Source: Streptomyces sp. NBC_01198 (GTDB lineage: Bacteria > Actinomycetota > Actinomycetes > Streptomycetales > Streptomycetaceae). From it: a stretch of 64,000 nt of DNA. The translations under genes were made by a program, and so were the position numbers. The notes under the pieces are model-generated. The model saw nothing but the letters and a program-made list of their open reading frames with translations. It was not told where the DNA came from and did no database searches. This document shows, piece by piece, positions 1 through 8,712 of this stretch. Each line of letters opens with the position of its first letter. Positions within the stretch are counted from its first letter, which is position 1. Where the stretch lies: the NCBI RefSeq assembly GCF_036010485.1, contig NZ_CP108568.1, positions 4,533,001 to 4,597,000 of the forward strand, in the 5' to 3' direction.

Positions 1-867
1 GATCTCGACGGAGCGCTGCAGTCCGTAGCGCAGTTCGGTGGACACGCCGGCCGCGTTGGCGCCGGAGGACTTCAGGAGGGCATCGATCCCCCGGCTCTGG
101 TCGTTCTCGCCGGGTCGGAGCATGTCCAGGCTGAACAGCGCTGCGATGGTGGCGAGTTCGCCGTGCTGGGTGCCGTCGTTGCGTTCGAGGGCGGCGTCGA
201 GGTTGACGGCGATGTAGCGGCCTTCGCTCCACGCCTGGCGGTCGGCGAGGACGAGCACGCCGCCGCACAGCAGCAGGACGAAGCGGGGGTGCGGCCCGCC
301 CGCTTCTCCGATCTCGCTCTGGAAGAGCCAGGAGGCCAGGGCGGCTCCGGTGTCGTACGACTCGCCGGCGGCTGCGCGGAAGGGCGCGAGCAGCCGTCCC
401 GCGCCGTCGGCGTTGAGCGCGCTGTCGTTGTCCGCGGTCCAGCCGCAGTCGAGGGCGATGATGCCGTGGCCGTGGTGGGCGATGGGCACGGTGTGGTCGC
501 GCCCAGCGCGGTGCACGGTGAGCTCGGTCGGCGCGGGGTCGTAGCCGAGCGCGCGCAGGACCGTCTGGTGCCACTCGGCGAGCCGCTTCGTCCACTCGGG
601 GTCGTTGTATGTGTGGAGGCGGGCTTCATCCTCGGCGTCGGCCAGGGCCGCCTGGGCGAAGTAGCCGCGCACTTCCTCGGCGAGGTAGGGCGTGCGCAGG
701 GTGCGTACCAGCTCGCGCGGTGTCCTGCGCGGGTCGTTCTCGTCCGTCTCGCGCACTGTCCAGCGCGTGAACAGACCCTTCTTGAGGTCGGTGCCGAGCT
801 GTTCGGCGAAGTAGTGCGCGGACAGGTACTCGCCGCGGTTGGTGAAGGAGTCGAACTCGGTGCTCAT
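1..867 (-). CDS. DrmMI-like DNA methyltransferase, N-terminal part (runs off window)
   Basis: The reading frame is open for all 289 codons from an ATG at 867 to the window edge, so the C-terminal part lies outside. The N-terminus (MSTEFDSFTNRGEYLSAHYF) matches the opening of large N6-adenine methyltransferases of the PglX/Eco57I/DrmMI type, which modify host DNA in restriction-like systems. The SAM-binding and NPPY motifs are not reached, so the call rests on the N-terminal pattern and on context. Its ATG overlaps the stop of the upstream SNF2 helicase gene by four bases (ATGA), implying translational coupling. In class 1 DISARM, drmD and drmMI are adjacent. It could also be another phage-defence methylase. 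Confidence 0.6.
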   Translation of the reverse strand, partial: MSTEFDSFTNRGEYLSAHYFAEQLGTDLKKGLFTRWTVRETDENDPRRTPRELVRTLRTPYLAEEVRGYFAQAALADAEDEARLHTYNDPEWTKRLAEWHQTVLRALGYDPAPTELTVHRAGRDHTVPIAHHGHGIIALDCGWTADNDSALNADGAGRLLAPFRAAAGESYDTGAALASWLFQSEIGEAGGPHPRFVLLLCGGVLVLADRQAWSEGRYIAVNLDAALERNDGTQHGELATIAALFSLDMLRPGENDQSRGIDALLKSSGANAAGVSTELRYGLQRSVEI

Positions 868-3800
868 CGCGCGGTGCCTCCTTCAGCGGCGTCGTGGGGT
901 TCGAGGACGGCCAGTAGGCGGAGCATGGGCTCGCTGGCGGTCTGCAGGGACGTGATCAGTTGCAGTCGCCGCCGTGCCGTGCGGTCGAGTTCGGCTTCCT
1001 TCGGGCGGGCGCTGGCGAAGATCGCGTCTTGCCGCCATTCGGCGACGCGGCGACGGTAGGGGGCGAGCGTCTCGTCGATCTTCCTGCGGTAGTCGGCCTC
1101 CAGCGTGACCAGATGGTCCTGCGCGGCGTCGATAGCGTTGGGGACGAGTGCTCCGAGGCCGGGAAGGTCGCGGGGGGTAGCGCGGCCCGGCATGTTCGGG
1201 CCCACCCCGTAGCGCTCCAGAGTGTCCGCGGTCAGCTTCTCCACGACGGGGTCGCCGGAGAGGCCGGAAACGGCCATCCACTCGACGATGGTGGGCTTGC
1301 CCAGGGCGTTCGAGTAGACGCCCTGCACCAGGTACGTCGGGCTGTCCACGGTGGCGGCGAGCACGGGGGCCTTGTGTCGCCCGATCTCGACCAGCACCTT
1401 GTCCGTCAGCCAGTCCAGGACGGGGTGGATGTCGGTGACGTAGGAGACGTTCGGCCACTGGGAGGCGGTGGTCTCCCGTGCCGCCTTCAGACGCGCACCG
1501 GCGAGGCCCTTGGAGAAGGTGACGCGGATACGGCCGGGCGCGTTCTTGCGCGGCAGGATCTCCTGCTCGTCGAGGTACGACTTGGGCAGCGCCTTGAGGC
1601 GGTATAGCAGGTCCCTCGGCGGTTCGAAGGCGATGGTGCCGTTGTCCTCGCGCCGCAGGGAGAGCATGTCCTCGGGGTTGGGATGGCAGACCTGCCGCAG
1701 CGCCTCGTCGAAGTAGTCGGCCGTGGAGGGGAAGAGCTTCGGCACTTCTGCCCGTGCCACCTCGGGGTGTTCGTGCACCGCTCCGACCTGTCCGAGCAGC
1801 CCGGCGAGGAAGGCGGCACCGCCCTGCTGCGACTGCTTGATGGACTGCTCGACCGTGCGGCCGGCGACCAGGTCCTGGGTAAGGCGGTTCTCCTCCTCCT
1901 TGGCCCGGTACAGGCCGGTGACGGCCTCAGCCGATCCCTCGATCTTGTGGGCTTCCTCCTCACGCCTGAGGAGCTTCTCCCCCACCAGCCGGTCGTCCAG
2001 CGTCCGCGGGCGGCCAGTGGCCTCGTCCGTGCGCCATGGGACGTCACTGGTGAGGATCAGCGCGCGGAACTCGGGTGGGTGCTCCTGCCCGTACCGGTCG
2101 ATGCGCCCGTTGCGCTGCTCAATACGGATCAGGGACCAGGGCAGGTCGTAGTGGATCAGCCGGTGGCACTGCTGGTGAAGGTTGACCCCCTCGGAGGCCA
2201 CGTCGCCGGTGAACAGGAGGCGCACGGGGTCGTCGCTCAGGCCGAACTTCTCGACGATGTCCTGCTGCTCCTGGTCGGTGGTCGCCTCGCCGTGCATGAC
2301 CTGCACCACGCCGCCGAACGCCAGCCACGGCTTCTTGTCGTCCGGGCTCGTGGTGGCTTTGAAGCCCAGGGCGGCCGGCACTTTCCCGGCCAGCCATTTC
2401 AGGGTGGGAATGCTCTCGGAGAACACGACGACTCGGACATCGGAGCCTGGCCCGACACCCATGGTGCGCAGTTCGTCCACCAGCGCGGTGAGCTTCGCCG
2501 AGTCCTGGTCCTCGATCCGCTCGGCCAGGCCCTGCAGGTCGACTAGTGCTGCCCGCTCGATCCTCCTCGCCACTTCACGTGCCGCCGGGTCCTCGGGGCG
2601 GGTCTGGCGTTTCGCGCCGCTGCTCGGCTTCTCCGTAGGCGGGCTGTCGAGAGTGCCGATGCGAGTCTTGATCGTTTCCAGCAGGGCCCTGTGCGAGGAC
2701 AGGAACGACTTCAGCAACCGGTAGGGGACGAGCTGATGCCTGCTGACCGATGCCGCCGATGGGCTCGCGGGGATCCATCGCGTGGCCAATTCCTCGAAGA
2801 CCGCAAGTTCCTTCGCAGTGGCCGGCACGTGGATGGGCAAGGAGGGACCGCGGTCCGCCCACGCGCCCTTGAGCGACTCTCGCACCTCCGGCGACCTCTT
2901 CGTCCGCCGGATGTAGAGGTGGCCGAGATCCTCCACGTCGTACTTCGAGGGGTCGGCGATGGCGGCCTCGTCGAGCATCCCGACCAGTTCGGCGAACGAT
3001 GCGGCGTCGCCGTTGTGCGGGGTGGCCGAGGCCAGGACGAGCGCGTCGGTCTTGCGGGCCAGCAGGCGGGCGAGCGCGTTGTTCTTCGTGCCACGGTTGA
3101 CGAGGTTGTGCGACTCGTCGATGACGACGGCGTCCCAGTCGGTGCGCTCCAGGTGGTGCGCATAGACATCGCTCTTCAGCGTGTCGACCGAGATGATCAC
3201 GCGCTTGAAGTACGCGAACGGATTGCGCCCCGCGGGAATGTCCTGCTGCACGCGCTGAATGCCGGTCGAGTCCAGGCGCACGAGCGGAATCCCGAACCTC
3301 GTCCACAGCTCTCGCTGGAACTGCTCCAGCACGTGCTGCGGTGTCACCACCAAAATCCGCTCGCCACGCCCTCGCCTGATCAGCTCCGCCAGGAGCACCC
3401 CGATCTCCAGGGTCTTGCCGAGACCCACGACATCGGCGACGAGGATTCGCGGCTGCGGGTTCTTCATGGACAGCGCCAGCTCCGCCGGCCGCAACTGGTG
3501 GACCTGCTGGTCCATGAGGAAGTTGTCCGCCAACGCCAGGCCGTGCTCGGTCTGCGGCAGGTACGCCTTGCGCATGATCGCTTCGAGGAAGAGCCGGGAC
3601 CGGCGGTGGTTCGGCGAGTCGTCCGACACCAGCTCCGTTTCGCGGGGGTCCAGCTCCTGCACCACGTCGAGGCGGTCGTAGAAGGTGGCGTCCACACCCC
3701 GGACGAACGACGAGATGCCAGTGACTTCCACCATCCATCCGTCGTGGTCGGTGCGGATGCACTGGCGCACGAGCCACAGCTCGTCGCGGATGAGGACCTG

Positions 3801-3995
3801 AGCACCCGGCGCATACCCGCCTGACGACGGGAGCCACCTCTGCCGCGCATCCTCGTCGGGCCGGTCGGCGCGTCCCTCCGAATCGCTCCGACCGCTCACG
3901 GTTCCCGTCTCGACGCTCAACACCCGCTCCGAATCATCACCCTCGACGCATGCTCTGCGCCTGAACCCCACGTGGGTCTTTACCGCATCTGGCAT
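864..3995 (-). CDS. drmD: SNF2-family helicase, DrmD-like (DISARM class 1)
   Basis: This is a superfamily 2 DNA translocase of 1043 aa. Walker A (GLGKT, about residues 191-195), the DEAH-type box DESH (about 293-296), motif III SAT (about 323) and a C-terminal helicase lobe with the QRNGRIDRYGQ motif are all intact. Length and layout fit DrmD, the SNF2-like helicase of class 1 DISARM anti-phage systems, which acts with the DrmMI methylase and the DrmABC core. The first 50 residues look unconserved, so the true start may be downstream of the ATG used here. Its stop overlaps the methylase start (ATGA). A kinase gene lies 69 bp upstream in the same direction. The name depends on family resemblance; drmA, drmB and drmC are not in the window. 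Confidence 0.7.
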   Translation of the reverse strand: MPDAVKTHVGFRRRACVEGDDSERVLSVETGTVSGRSDSEGRADRPDEDARQRWLPSSGGYAPGAQVLIRDELWLVRQCIRTDHDGWMVEVTGISSFVRGVDATFYDRLDVVQELDPRETELVSDDSPNHRRSRLFLEAIMRKAYLPQTEHGLALADNFLMDQQVHQLRPAELALSMKNPQPRILVADVVGLGKTLEIGVLLAELIRRGRGERILVVTPQHVLEQFQRELWTRFGIPLVRLDSTGIQRVQQDIPAGRNPFAYFKRVIISVDTLKSDVYAHHLERTDWDAVVIDESHNLVNRGTKNNALARLLARKTDALVLASATPHNGDAASFAELVGMLDEAAIADPSKYDVEDLGHLYIRRTKRSPEVRESLKGAWADRGPSLPIHVPATAKELAVFEELATRWIPASPSAASVSRHQLVPYRLLKSFLSSHRALLETIKTRIGTLDSPPTEKPSSGAKRQTRPEDPAAREVARRIERAALVDLQGLAERIEDQDSAKLTALVDELRTMGVGPGSDVRVVVFSESIPTLKWLAGKVPAALGFKATTSPDDKKPWLAFGGVVQVMHGEATTDQEQQDIVEKFGLSDDPVRLLFTGDVASEGVNLHQQCHRLIHYDLPWSLIRIEQRNGRIDRYGQEHPPEFRALILTSDVPWRTDEATGRPRTLDDRLVGEKLLRREEEAHKIEGSAEAVTGLYRAKEEENRLTQDLVAGRTVEQSIKQSQQGGAAFLAGLLGQVGAVHEHPEVARAEVPKLFPSTADYFDEALRQVCHPNPEDMLSLRREDNGTIAFEPPRDLLYRLKALPKSYLDEQEILPRKNAPGRIRVTFSKGLAGARLKAARETTASQWPNVSYVTDIHPVLDWLTDKVLVEIGRHKAPVLAATVDSPTYLVQGVYSNALGKPTIVEWMAVSGLSGDPVVEKLTADTLERYGVGPNMPGRATPRDLPGLGALVPNAIDAAQDHLVTLEADYRRKIDETLAPYRRRVAEWRQDAIFASARPKEAELDRTARRRLQLITSLQTASEPMLRLLAVLEPHDAAEGGTAR

Positions 3996-4064
3996 GCGAG
4001 CGGTTCCGAGCCGCTCTATACACCTATTCCGCCTAGTTTCTCACTCGGCTCTGACAGGCCGCGG

Positions 4065-5231
4065 TCACAGCTTGGCGTTCACCGCATAGTCCGCCCGCAG
4101 TTCGTCCGCCACGCGCTTGGACGCCGGTGGCCTCCCGCTCGATCGCCGCGGCTTCGGCTCTGCCTGTTCCAGCAGGTCCGGCCCCGCGGGCTGCGGGAGG
4201 GGCACGGACGGCTGCTCCTCCTCCGCGTCGGATGTCTCAGAGGCAGGACTCGTCGAAAGACCGTCGAGGGGTGAGTCGGGACCGCCTGCTTCGACCCTGG
4301 CCTGGTCCTCCAGCACCCGTTCGAACGACGCGGACAACGGCTGCGCCGCCGGATCCCGCGTACTGCCTCCGGTCGTACGCGAGATCAGGGCAAGGCGGGC
4401 ATCGGCCGGCGCCAGCCCGGCGACGTTCAGCATGTCCGCGCATGCGTCGGCCACGGCTTCCAGGGTTGGCCTGTCTTCCGGGAGATGGGCGAGCGTCGCC
4501 GCAATCAGCGGCTTGAGCTCCTCCGGTACGCCGCTCAGATCCGGGCCGATATCGGGATTCGCGACCTGAACGGCGATGGCCTCCCACCCCGCCCCGTCGT
4601 ACGGGTAGTGGCGAGCCGCTGCGTACAGCAGCACCGTGCCCAACGCGTAGACATCCGCCGCGGCCGTCACCTTTGGGTGCCCGCTCGCCTGCTCAGGGGG
4701 CATGCAGCGCACCGTGCCGATGATCATGCCGCTGTGCGACAGCGACTCCTTCGCGGCGTCCATGAACGCGCCGAGTCCGAAGTCGATGATCATGGGCCCT
4801 TCCTTACCCATGATCACGTTCTGGGGCTTGAGGTCCCGATGGAGCAGCCCCGCCTCGTGTACGGCGCTCAGCCCTTCGGCGAGCAGCGCACCGAGGCTGG
4901 CGACGAGAGGAAGGGGCAGTGTCCCGTCCTCATCAACGCAGGCGAGGAGGGTCCGTCCGGCCACGTACTCCATCGCTAGCCAGGGCCTGTCGGCAAACGG
5001 GTCCGCATCCAGGAACCGCGCGACCCTGTTTGTGCCGACAACGGTTCGCGCGATGAGCGCCTCTTTCTCGAAGCGCGCTCGCATCAAGGGATCCAGCTTG
5101 TCGCTGCGGATCCGCTTCACTGCCACCGGATCACCGCCCGGAGTGTAGGCGAGGTAGACCTCACCCATGCCCCCCGAGCCCAGCTCCTTGGCCACGGTGT
5201 ACCGGCCGATTCGCTCAGACATCCCCACCAT
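4065..5231 (-). CDS. Soluble Ser/Thr protein kinase
   Basis: A Hanks-type protein kinase of 388 aa. It has a glycine-rich loop (GSGGMGEV, 18-25), the ATP-binding lysine in VAVKR (39), the catalytic loop HRDLKPQN (131-138) and DFG (150-152). No transmembrane segment or PASTA repeat is seen, so it is probably cytoplasmic. The C-terminal ~120 residues are acidic, proline-rich and probably disordered. It lies 69 bp upstream of the DrmD-like gene on the same strand, suggesting co-transcription with the defence operon, although kinases are not a core DISARM component. A second in-frame ATG at 5222 (MSERIGRYTV) is an alternative start. Confidence 0.85.
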   Translation of the reverse strand: MVGMSERIGRYTVAKELGSGGMGEVYLAYTPGGDPVAVKRIRSDKLDPLMRARFEKEALIARTVVGTNRVARFLDADPFADRPWLAMEYVAGRTLLACVDEDGTLPLPLVASLGALLAEGLSAVHEAGLLHRDLKPQNVIMGKEGPMIIDFGLGAFMDAAKESLSHSGMIIGTVRCMPPEQASGHPKVTAAADVYALGTVLLYAAARHYPYDGAGWEAIAVQVANPDIGPDLSGVPEELKPLIAATLAHLPEDRPTLEAVADACADMLNVAGLAPADARLALISRTTGGSTRDPAAQPLSASFERVLEDQARVEAGGPDSPLDGLSTSPASETSDAEEEQPSVPLPQPAGPDLLEQAEPKPRRSSGRPPASKRVADELRADYAVNAKL

Positions 5232-5352
5232 CTACCGCTCAGCGCTCCCTCACCCACCCGAGCGCCTGCACACCAGGATCGGGCACCGGAACAGCGTAGG
5301 CGCTCCGGATCCGGCGTAGGTCGGGTTTCGTCGTTCATATGCATCAGCTGAG

Positions 5353-5850
5353 CTGCCCGGCGAGTGGTGGGCGACGCTGAACGCCTCCCTGGACGCCCTG
5401 GCGAGCGCCCACACCACCAGGGGTCGCCACACCGGACACCGTCACGATCACTCAGGGTCACGTAGACGAAGTCATCCGGGCGGCCCTCCCCGGCCTCCGG
5501 GCTACGGGGGGAGCAATGGCGTCCCCCTCACGCCGACCTGAACTGGGCGAACGTGACGGGACCGCGGTTCTGCCCGGTCGACTGGGAGGACTGGGGCATG
5601 GCCCCACGCGGGCTGGATTCGGCATCGCTGTGGGCGCAGTCCCTCGCCGTCCCGTAGTTGGCCGAGCGGGTGCGCAGGGAGCGTGACAGTGACCTCAGCA
5701 GCCAGGACGGCGAGGTGATGGCGCTGTTCTCCTGCGCCAAGATCGCGGGCCCGTACGCACACCCAGAAGACCCACGACTCCAGCCAGTCCGACTGGCAGC
5801 CGAGCAGCTGATCACGGAGCTTCGGTCCGACTGCCCCAGAGGCCACCGAC
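5353..5850 (+). pseudogene. Degraded aminoglycoside-phosphotransferase-like gene
   Basis: Parts of one protein can be read in different frames. LPGEWWATLNASLDALASAH begins near 5353. A segment VATPDTVTITQGHVDEVIRA follows after a frameshift. From 5529 the frame gives HADLNWANV, then CPVDWEDWG, interrupted by an in-frame TAG at 5655-5657, and continuing past MALFSCAKIAGPYAHPEDP. HxDxxxxN followed by a D-x-E/D-W segment is the catalytic and metal-binding pattern of the APH/choline-kinase fold. At least two frameshifts and one stop make it non-functional. The surrounding 5232-6013 interval shows no other gene. Confidence 0.7.
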
Positions 5851-6013
5851 GGAGCTCAACGGCGGATGATCGCCACCCACGTGATGAGCGAGAGCGCACG
5901 GCGGAAACAGAGCCCAGTACGCCTCCATGCAAGGAGATCATGATGAAGACGAGCAGACCTCAGATCGACTGCCCTGCACTGGGTCCTCACAGGGAACGAC
6001 GGGAGAGAACGAC

Positions 6014-6604
6014 GTGGCCGTCACGGATGCTGTGGTGAACATCGATGGCGCGGCCCTGGTCGTCATCGACATGCAGAACGGCTTCATCAACCACCACAGT
6101 CGGCACATCGTGCCGGTGGTCTCCGAACTCGTATCCCGGTGGTCGGCTGCGGGCCGTCCTGTCGTCTTCACTCGCTACCACAATTACCCCGGCAGCCCTT
6201 TCGAGCGCTTCTTCGGCTGGACCCGGCTTCAAGACCCACCTGAAACGGAGATCGCTCCAGAGCTGGTTACGCACGCTGCGTCCGCATACGCCGTGCTCGA
6301 CAAGGCTGGGTACTCCTTATTTACCGACGAGGCAGTCGCCCTGCTCGCGGACGCAGGCTGGACCGATCTCGTCTTCTGCGGCATCGCTACGGACTCCTGT
6401 GTTCTGAAGTCCGCCGCGGATGCCTTCGAGCGGGGCCACGCTCCCTGGATCGTCACCGACGCCTCCGCCAGCGACGCGGGGCCAGCCGTCCATGACTCGG
6501 GACTCGTGGTGGCTCGCCGGATGATCGGCCCGCGCCAACTGATGCTCACGGAATGCCTCTTGGCGCAGCTGATCCCGGAGGTGGAGGCTCCGGTGCTGGA
6601 ATAG
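6014..6604 (+). CDS. Isochorismatase-like cysteine hydrolase
   Basis: A 196-aa protein of the cysteine hydrolase family, which cleaves isochorismate, nicotinamide or related amides. It has the N-terminal catalytic aspartate in VVIDMQNGF, a central lysine (VLDKAGYS) and the nucleophile cysteine in IATDSCVLKSA, the expected Asp-Lys-Cys triad. I chose the GTG at 6014, preceded by GGGAGAGAA, over a longer frame from 5927 whose extra N-terminus is not family-like. It is followed four bases later by a flavoprotein gene, so the two probably form an operon. The substrate cannot be told. Confidence 0.85.
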   Translation: MAVTDAVVNIDGAALVVIDMQNGFINHHSRHIVPVVSELVSRWSAAGRPVVFTRYHNYPGSPFERFFGWTRLQDPPETEIAPELVTHAASAYAVLDKAGYSLFTDEAVALLADAGWTDLVFCGIATDSCVLKSAADAFERGHAPWIVTDASASDAGPAVHDSGLVVARRMIGPRQLMLTECLLAQLIPEVEAPVLE

Positions 6605-6608
6605 CACC

Positions 6609-7532
6609 ATGACAGCGACCGCCCCTCCCGGCCACGCCTCCACAGACCTGATCATCGTAGGTGGGGGCCCTGCCGGCTGCGCCGCGGCGGTGATGGCCGC
6701 AAGCGTCGGCATGCGGTCCGTCCTATTCGAGCCAGACGCCTTGTGCGCCAAAATTCGGCATATCGCTGCTATCGATAACGTCGTAGGCGGTCACACCACT
6801 GGACCCGAACTCGCCGCCGCCATCGCGAGAGACGTTGCCCGCACTGAACTCTGCGAGGCCGACCTCGGGGCACGGGCGAGCGAGGTCCACGCCTTTGCCG
6901 ACCACGTGACGGTCACCACCGACGCCGGCCGCGAGGTCGCAGCCCCGTATGCGGTCGTGGCAACCGGAGTGGGCCCGCTGTCCACAGCAGCAGCTCCTTG
7001 GCTCACGGTGTCGACGGACTCGGCTCTGCCCACTCTCTGGGGTGCCAAAGTCGCAGAGAGACCGACCACTTCCGTCCTCGTGATTGGCGCTGACCGTCCC
7101 TTGGGCACTTTCCTCCGCGCCCACCCGGCTCTCGATGCGACGGTCCTGGTCGCCTATCCGCCGGTCGACGACTATAAGGTCGACGAAGTAGGCCACGACG
7201 CTCGCGTCGCGCTAATGCCGGTCGCCTGCTTGTCGGTTCGTGCTCAGGGCGCCTCCGCGGTCACTGCAGAGTGGGTCGACAGAGAGGGCCGCCACGGCGC
7301 CCAAACAGTCGACGCGGCTTACCTCAACCTCGGCAGTTCCCCAGCATCCCCGCCAGGCGACATCGTGCGCGACAGCTCCGGCTACTGTCCGCCCGACCGC
7401 CAGCACCCGCGCATCATCACTGCCGGAGACCTGCGCTCGGCCCGCTTCCAGCGCATCATGGCCGCAACCGGCTCGGGTAGTGAGGCCGCGCTGCGCGCCT
7501 ACTACGACCTACGGGGCGTGCCGTCTGCGTAG
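6609..7532 (+). CDS. FAD-dependent oxidoreductase, thioredoxin-reductase-like
   Basis: A 307-aa flavoprotein with a Rossmann FAD-binding GGGPAGCAAA at about residues 18-27, a central NAD(P)-like segment (VLVIGADRPLG) and a C-terminal TAGDLR motif that contacts FAD in the family. The layout is that of thioredoxin reductase, but I see no redox CxxC pair, so it is probably not a disulfide reductase. It starts four bases after the cysteine hydrolase stop. The role is unknown; a joint detoxification or small-molecule oxidation step is only inference. Confidence 0.75.
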   Translation: MTATAPPGHASTDLIIVGGGPAGCAAAVMAASVGMRSVLFEPDALCAKIRHIAAIDNVVGGHTTGPELAAAIARDVARTELCEADLGARASEVHAFADHVTVTTDAGREVAAPYAVVATGVGPLSTAAAPWLTVSTDSALPTLWGAKVAERPTTSVLVIGADRPLGTFLRAHPALDATVLVAYPPVDDYKVDEVGHDARVALMPVACLSVRAQGASAVTAEWVDREGRHGAQTVDAAYLNLGSSPASPPGDIVRDSSGYCPPDRQHPRIITAGDLRSARFQRIMAATGSGSEAALRAYYDLRGVPSA

Positions 7533-7668
7533 TTCGGACGGGGCTCTCCGCCAGCCGAGAGAGATTCTGTGACCCTGGGTCCTGGCGTGGCTCTTACGCC
7601 AACGCCACGCATCCCAAGGCAGTGGAGGTGGTAGCGACACCTGGTCCATTACCGGCAGGATCGCCACC

Positions 7669-8706
7669 ATGAAGCTGTTGGTGCTGGGCGGCAGTTGGTT
7701 CCTCGGACGGGAAGTCGTCGAGGAGGCGAAACAGCGCGGGTGGGAAGTCACCACCTTCAACCGGGGCCGGTCGGCGCCGGATCCGGAAGGTGTGACCGCT
7801 GTTCACGGGGACCGGTCCGATCCGGCGAGCCTGGCGTATCTGGCCGAGCTGGGGCCGTGGGATGCGGTGGTGGACACTTCCGCATCGGAGATGCCTCCGA
7901 AGGTGGTCCTGGAGGGCACGCGGGCGCTGGCAGGTGCCACCGGGCGGTACGTGTATGTGTCGACGGTGTCGGTGTATCAGGGCTGGCCTGACGAGGCGCT
8001 CACCGAGACGTCGCCGGTGCTACCGTGCCCGGCAGACGCCGGCCCCGAGTACGGGGCCATGCCGCCCGGCGCTGACGGCCCGAACACGCACTACGGCACC
8101 CAGAAGGCCGGGGCGGAGAACGCCGTCCTGGAGGTGTTCAAGGACCGGTCGGTGGTGCTGCGGCCGGGCGTGATTCTGGGGCCGGGCGAGTATGTGGGGC
8201 GGCTGCCGTGGTGGTTGCGCCGCACCGAGACCGGCGGCCGGATCCTGGCGCCGGGCGATCCTGCCCGGAGCATCCAGCCTGTGGACGTGCGCGACGTCGC
8301 GGCCTTCGCCGTCGACCAGGCTCAAGCTCCTACCGGCGGGGTCTACAACGTGACGGCGCCAGTGGGCCGGGAGACGATGGGCGGCTTCCTCCGCTCGTGC
8401 CTGGAAGTCACCGGCAGCACGGGCGAATTGGTGTGGGCCCCCGACGCCTTCCTTGTGGACCAGGGCGTGCGGCAGTGGACGGAACTGCCGCTGTGGCGCA
8501 CTCACGCCGGGGTGTGGCGGATCGACTCGGCAGGCGCGTACGCAGCGGGCCTGACCTGCCGGCCGCTGGAACAGACCGTAGAGGACACCTGGGCGTGGCT
8601 CCAGGCTGACGGGCGGCCGGTTGACCACCCGCGGTGGGCCGAGCACGGCATGGATCCCGAGCAGGAGGCTCGCATTCTGGCCGCGCTCGGCAGCGGGCTC
8701 AGCTGA
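7669..8706 (+). CDS. NAD-dependent epimerase/dehydratase
   Basis: A 345-aa extended short-chain dehydrogenase. It has an N-terminal nucleotide-binding fold (LLVLGGSWFLGREV; the usual GxxGxxG reads GGSWFLG), a serine in YVSTVSVYQ, and a catalytic YxxxK in HYGTQKAGAE. Such enzymes act on NDP-sugars or similar substrates; none can be assigned here. It ends six bases from the end of the convergent regulator gene. The upstream 136 bp holds no gene. Confidence 0.8.
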   Translation: MKLLVLGGSWFLGREVVEEAKQRGWEVTTFNRGRSAPDPEGVTAVHGDRSDPASLAYLAELGPWDAVVDTSASEMPPKVVLEGTRALAGATGRYVYVSTVSVYQGWPDEALTETSPVLPCPADAGPEYGAMPPGADGPNTHYGTQKAGAENAVLEVFKDRSVVLRPGVILGPGEYVGRLPWWLRRTETGGRILAPGDPARSIQPVDVRDVAAFAVDQAQAPTGGVYNVTAPVGRETMGGFLRSCLEVTGSTGELVWAPDAFLVDQGVRQWTELPLWRTHAGVWRIDSAGAYAAGLTCRPLEQTVEDTWAWLQADGRPVDHPRWAEHGMDPEQEARILAALGSGLS

Positions 8707-8712
8707 GTCCGC

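Noticed and set aside
5658-6038. 126-codon plus-strand frame as an intact gene
   Set aside because: Its first half continues the phosphotransferase-like protein after an internal stop; the rest is unrelated, so it is part of a pseudogene.
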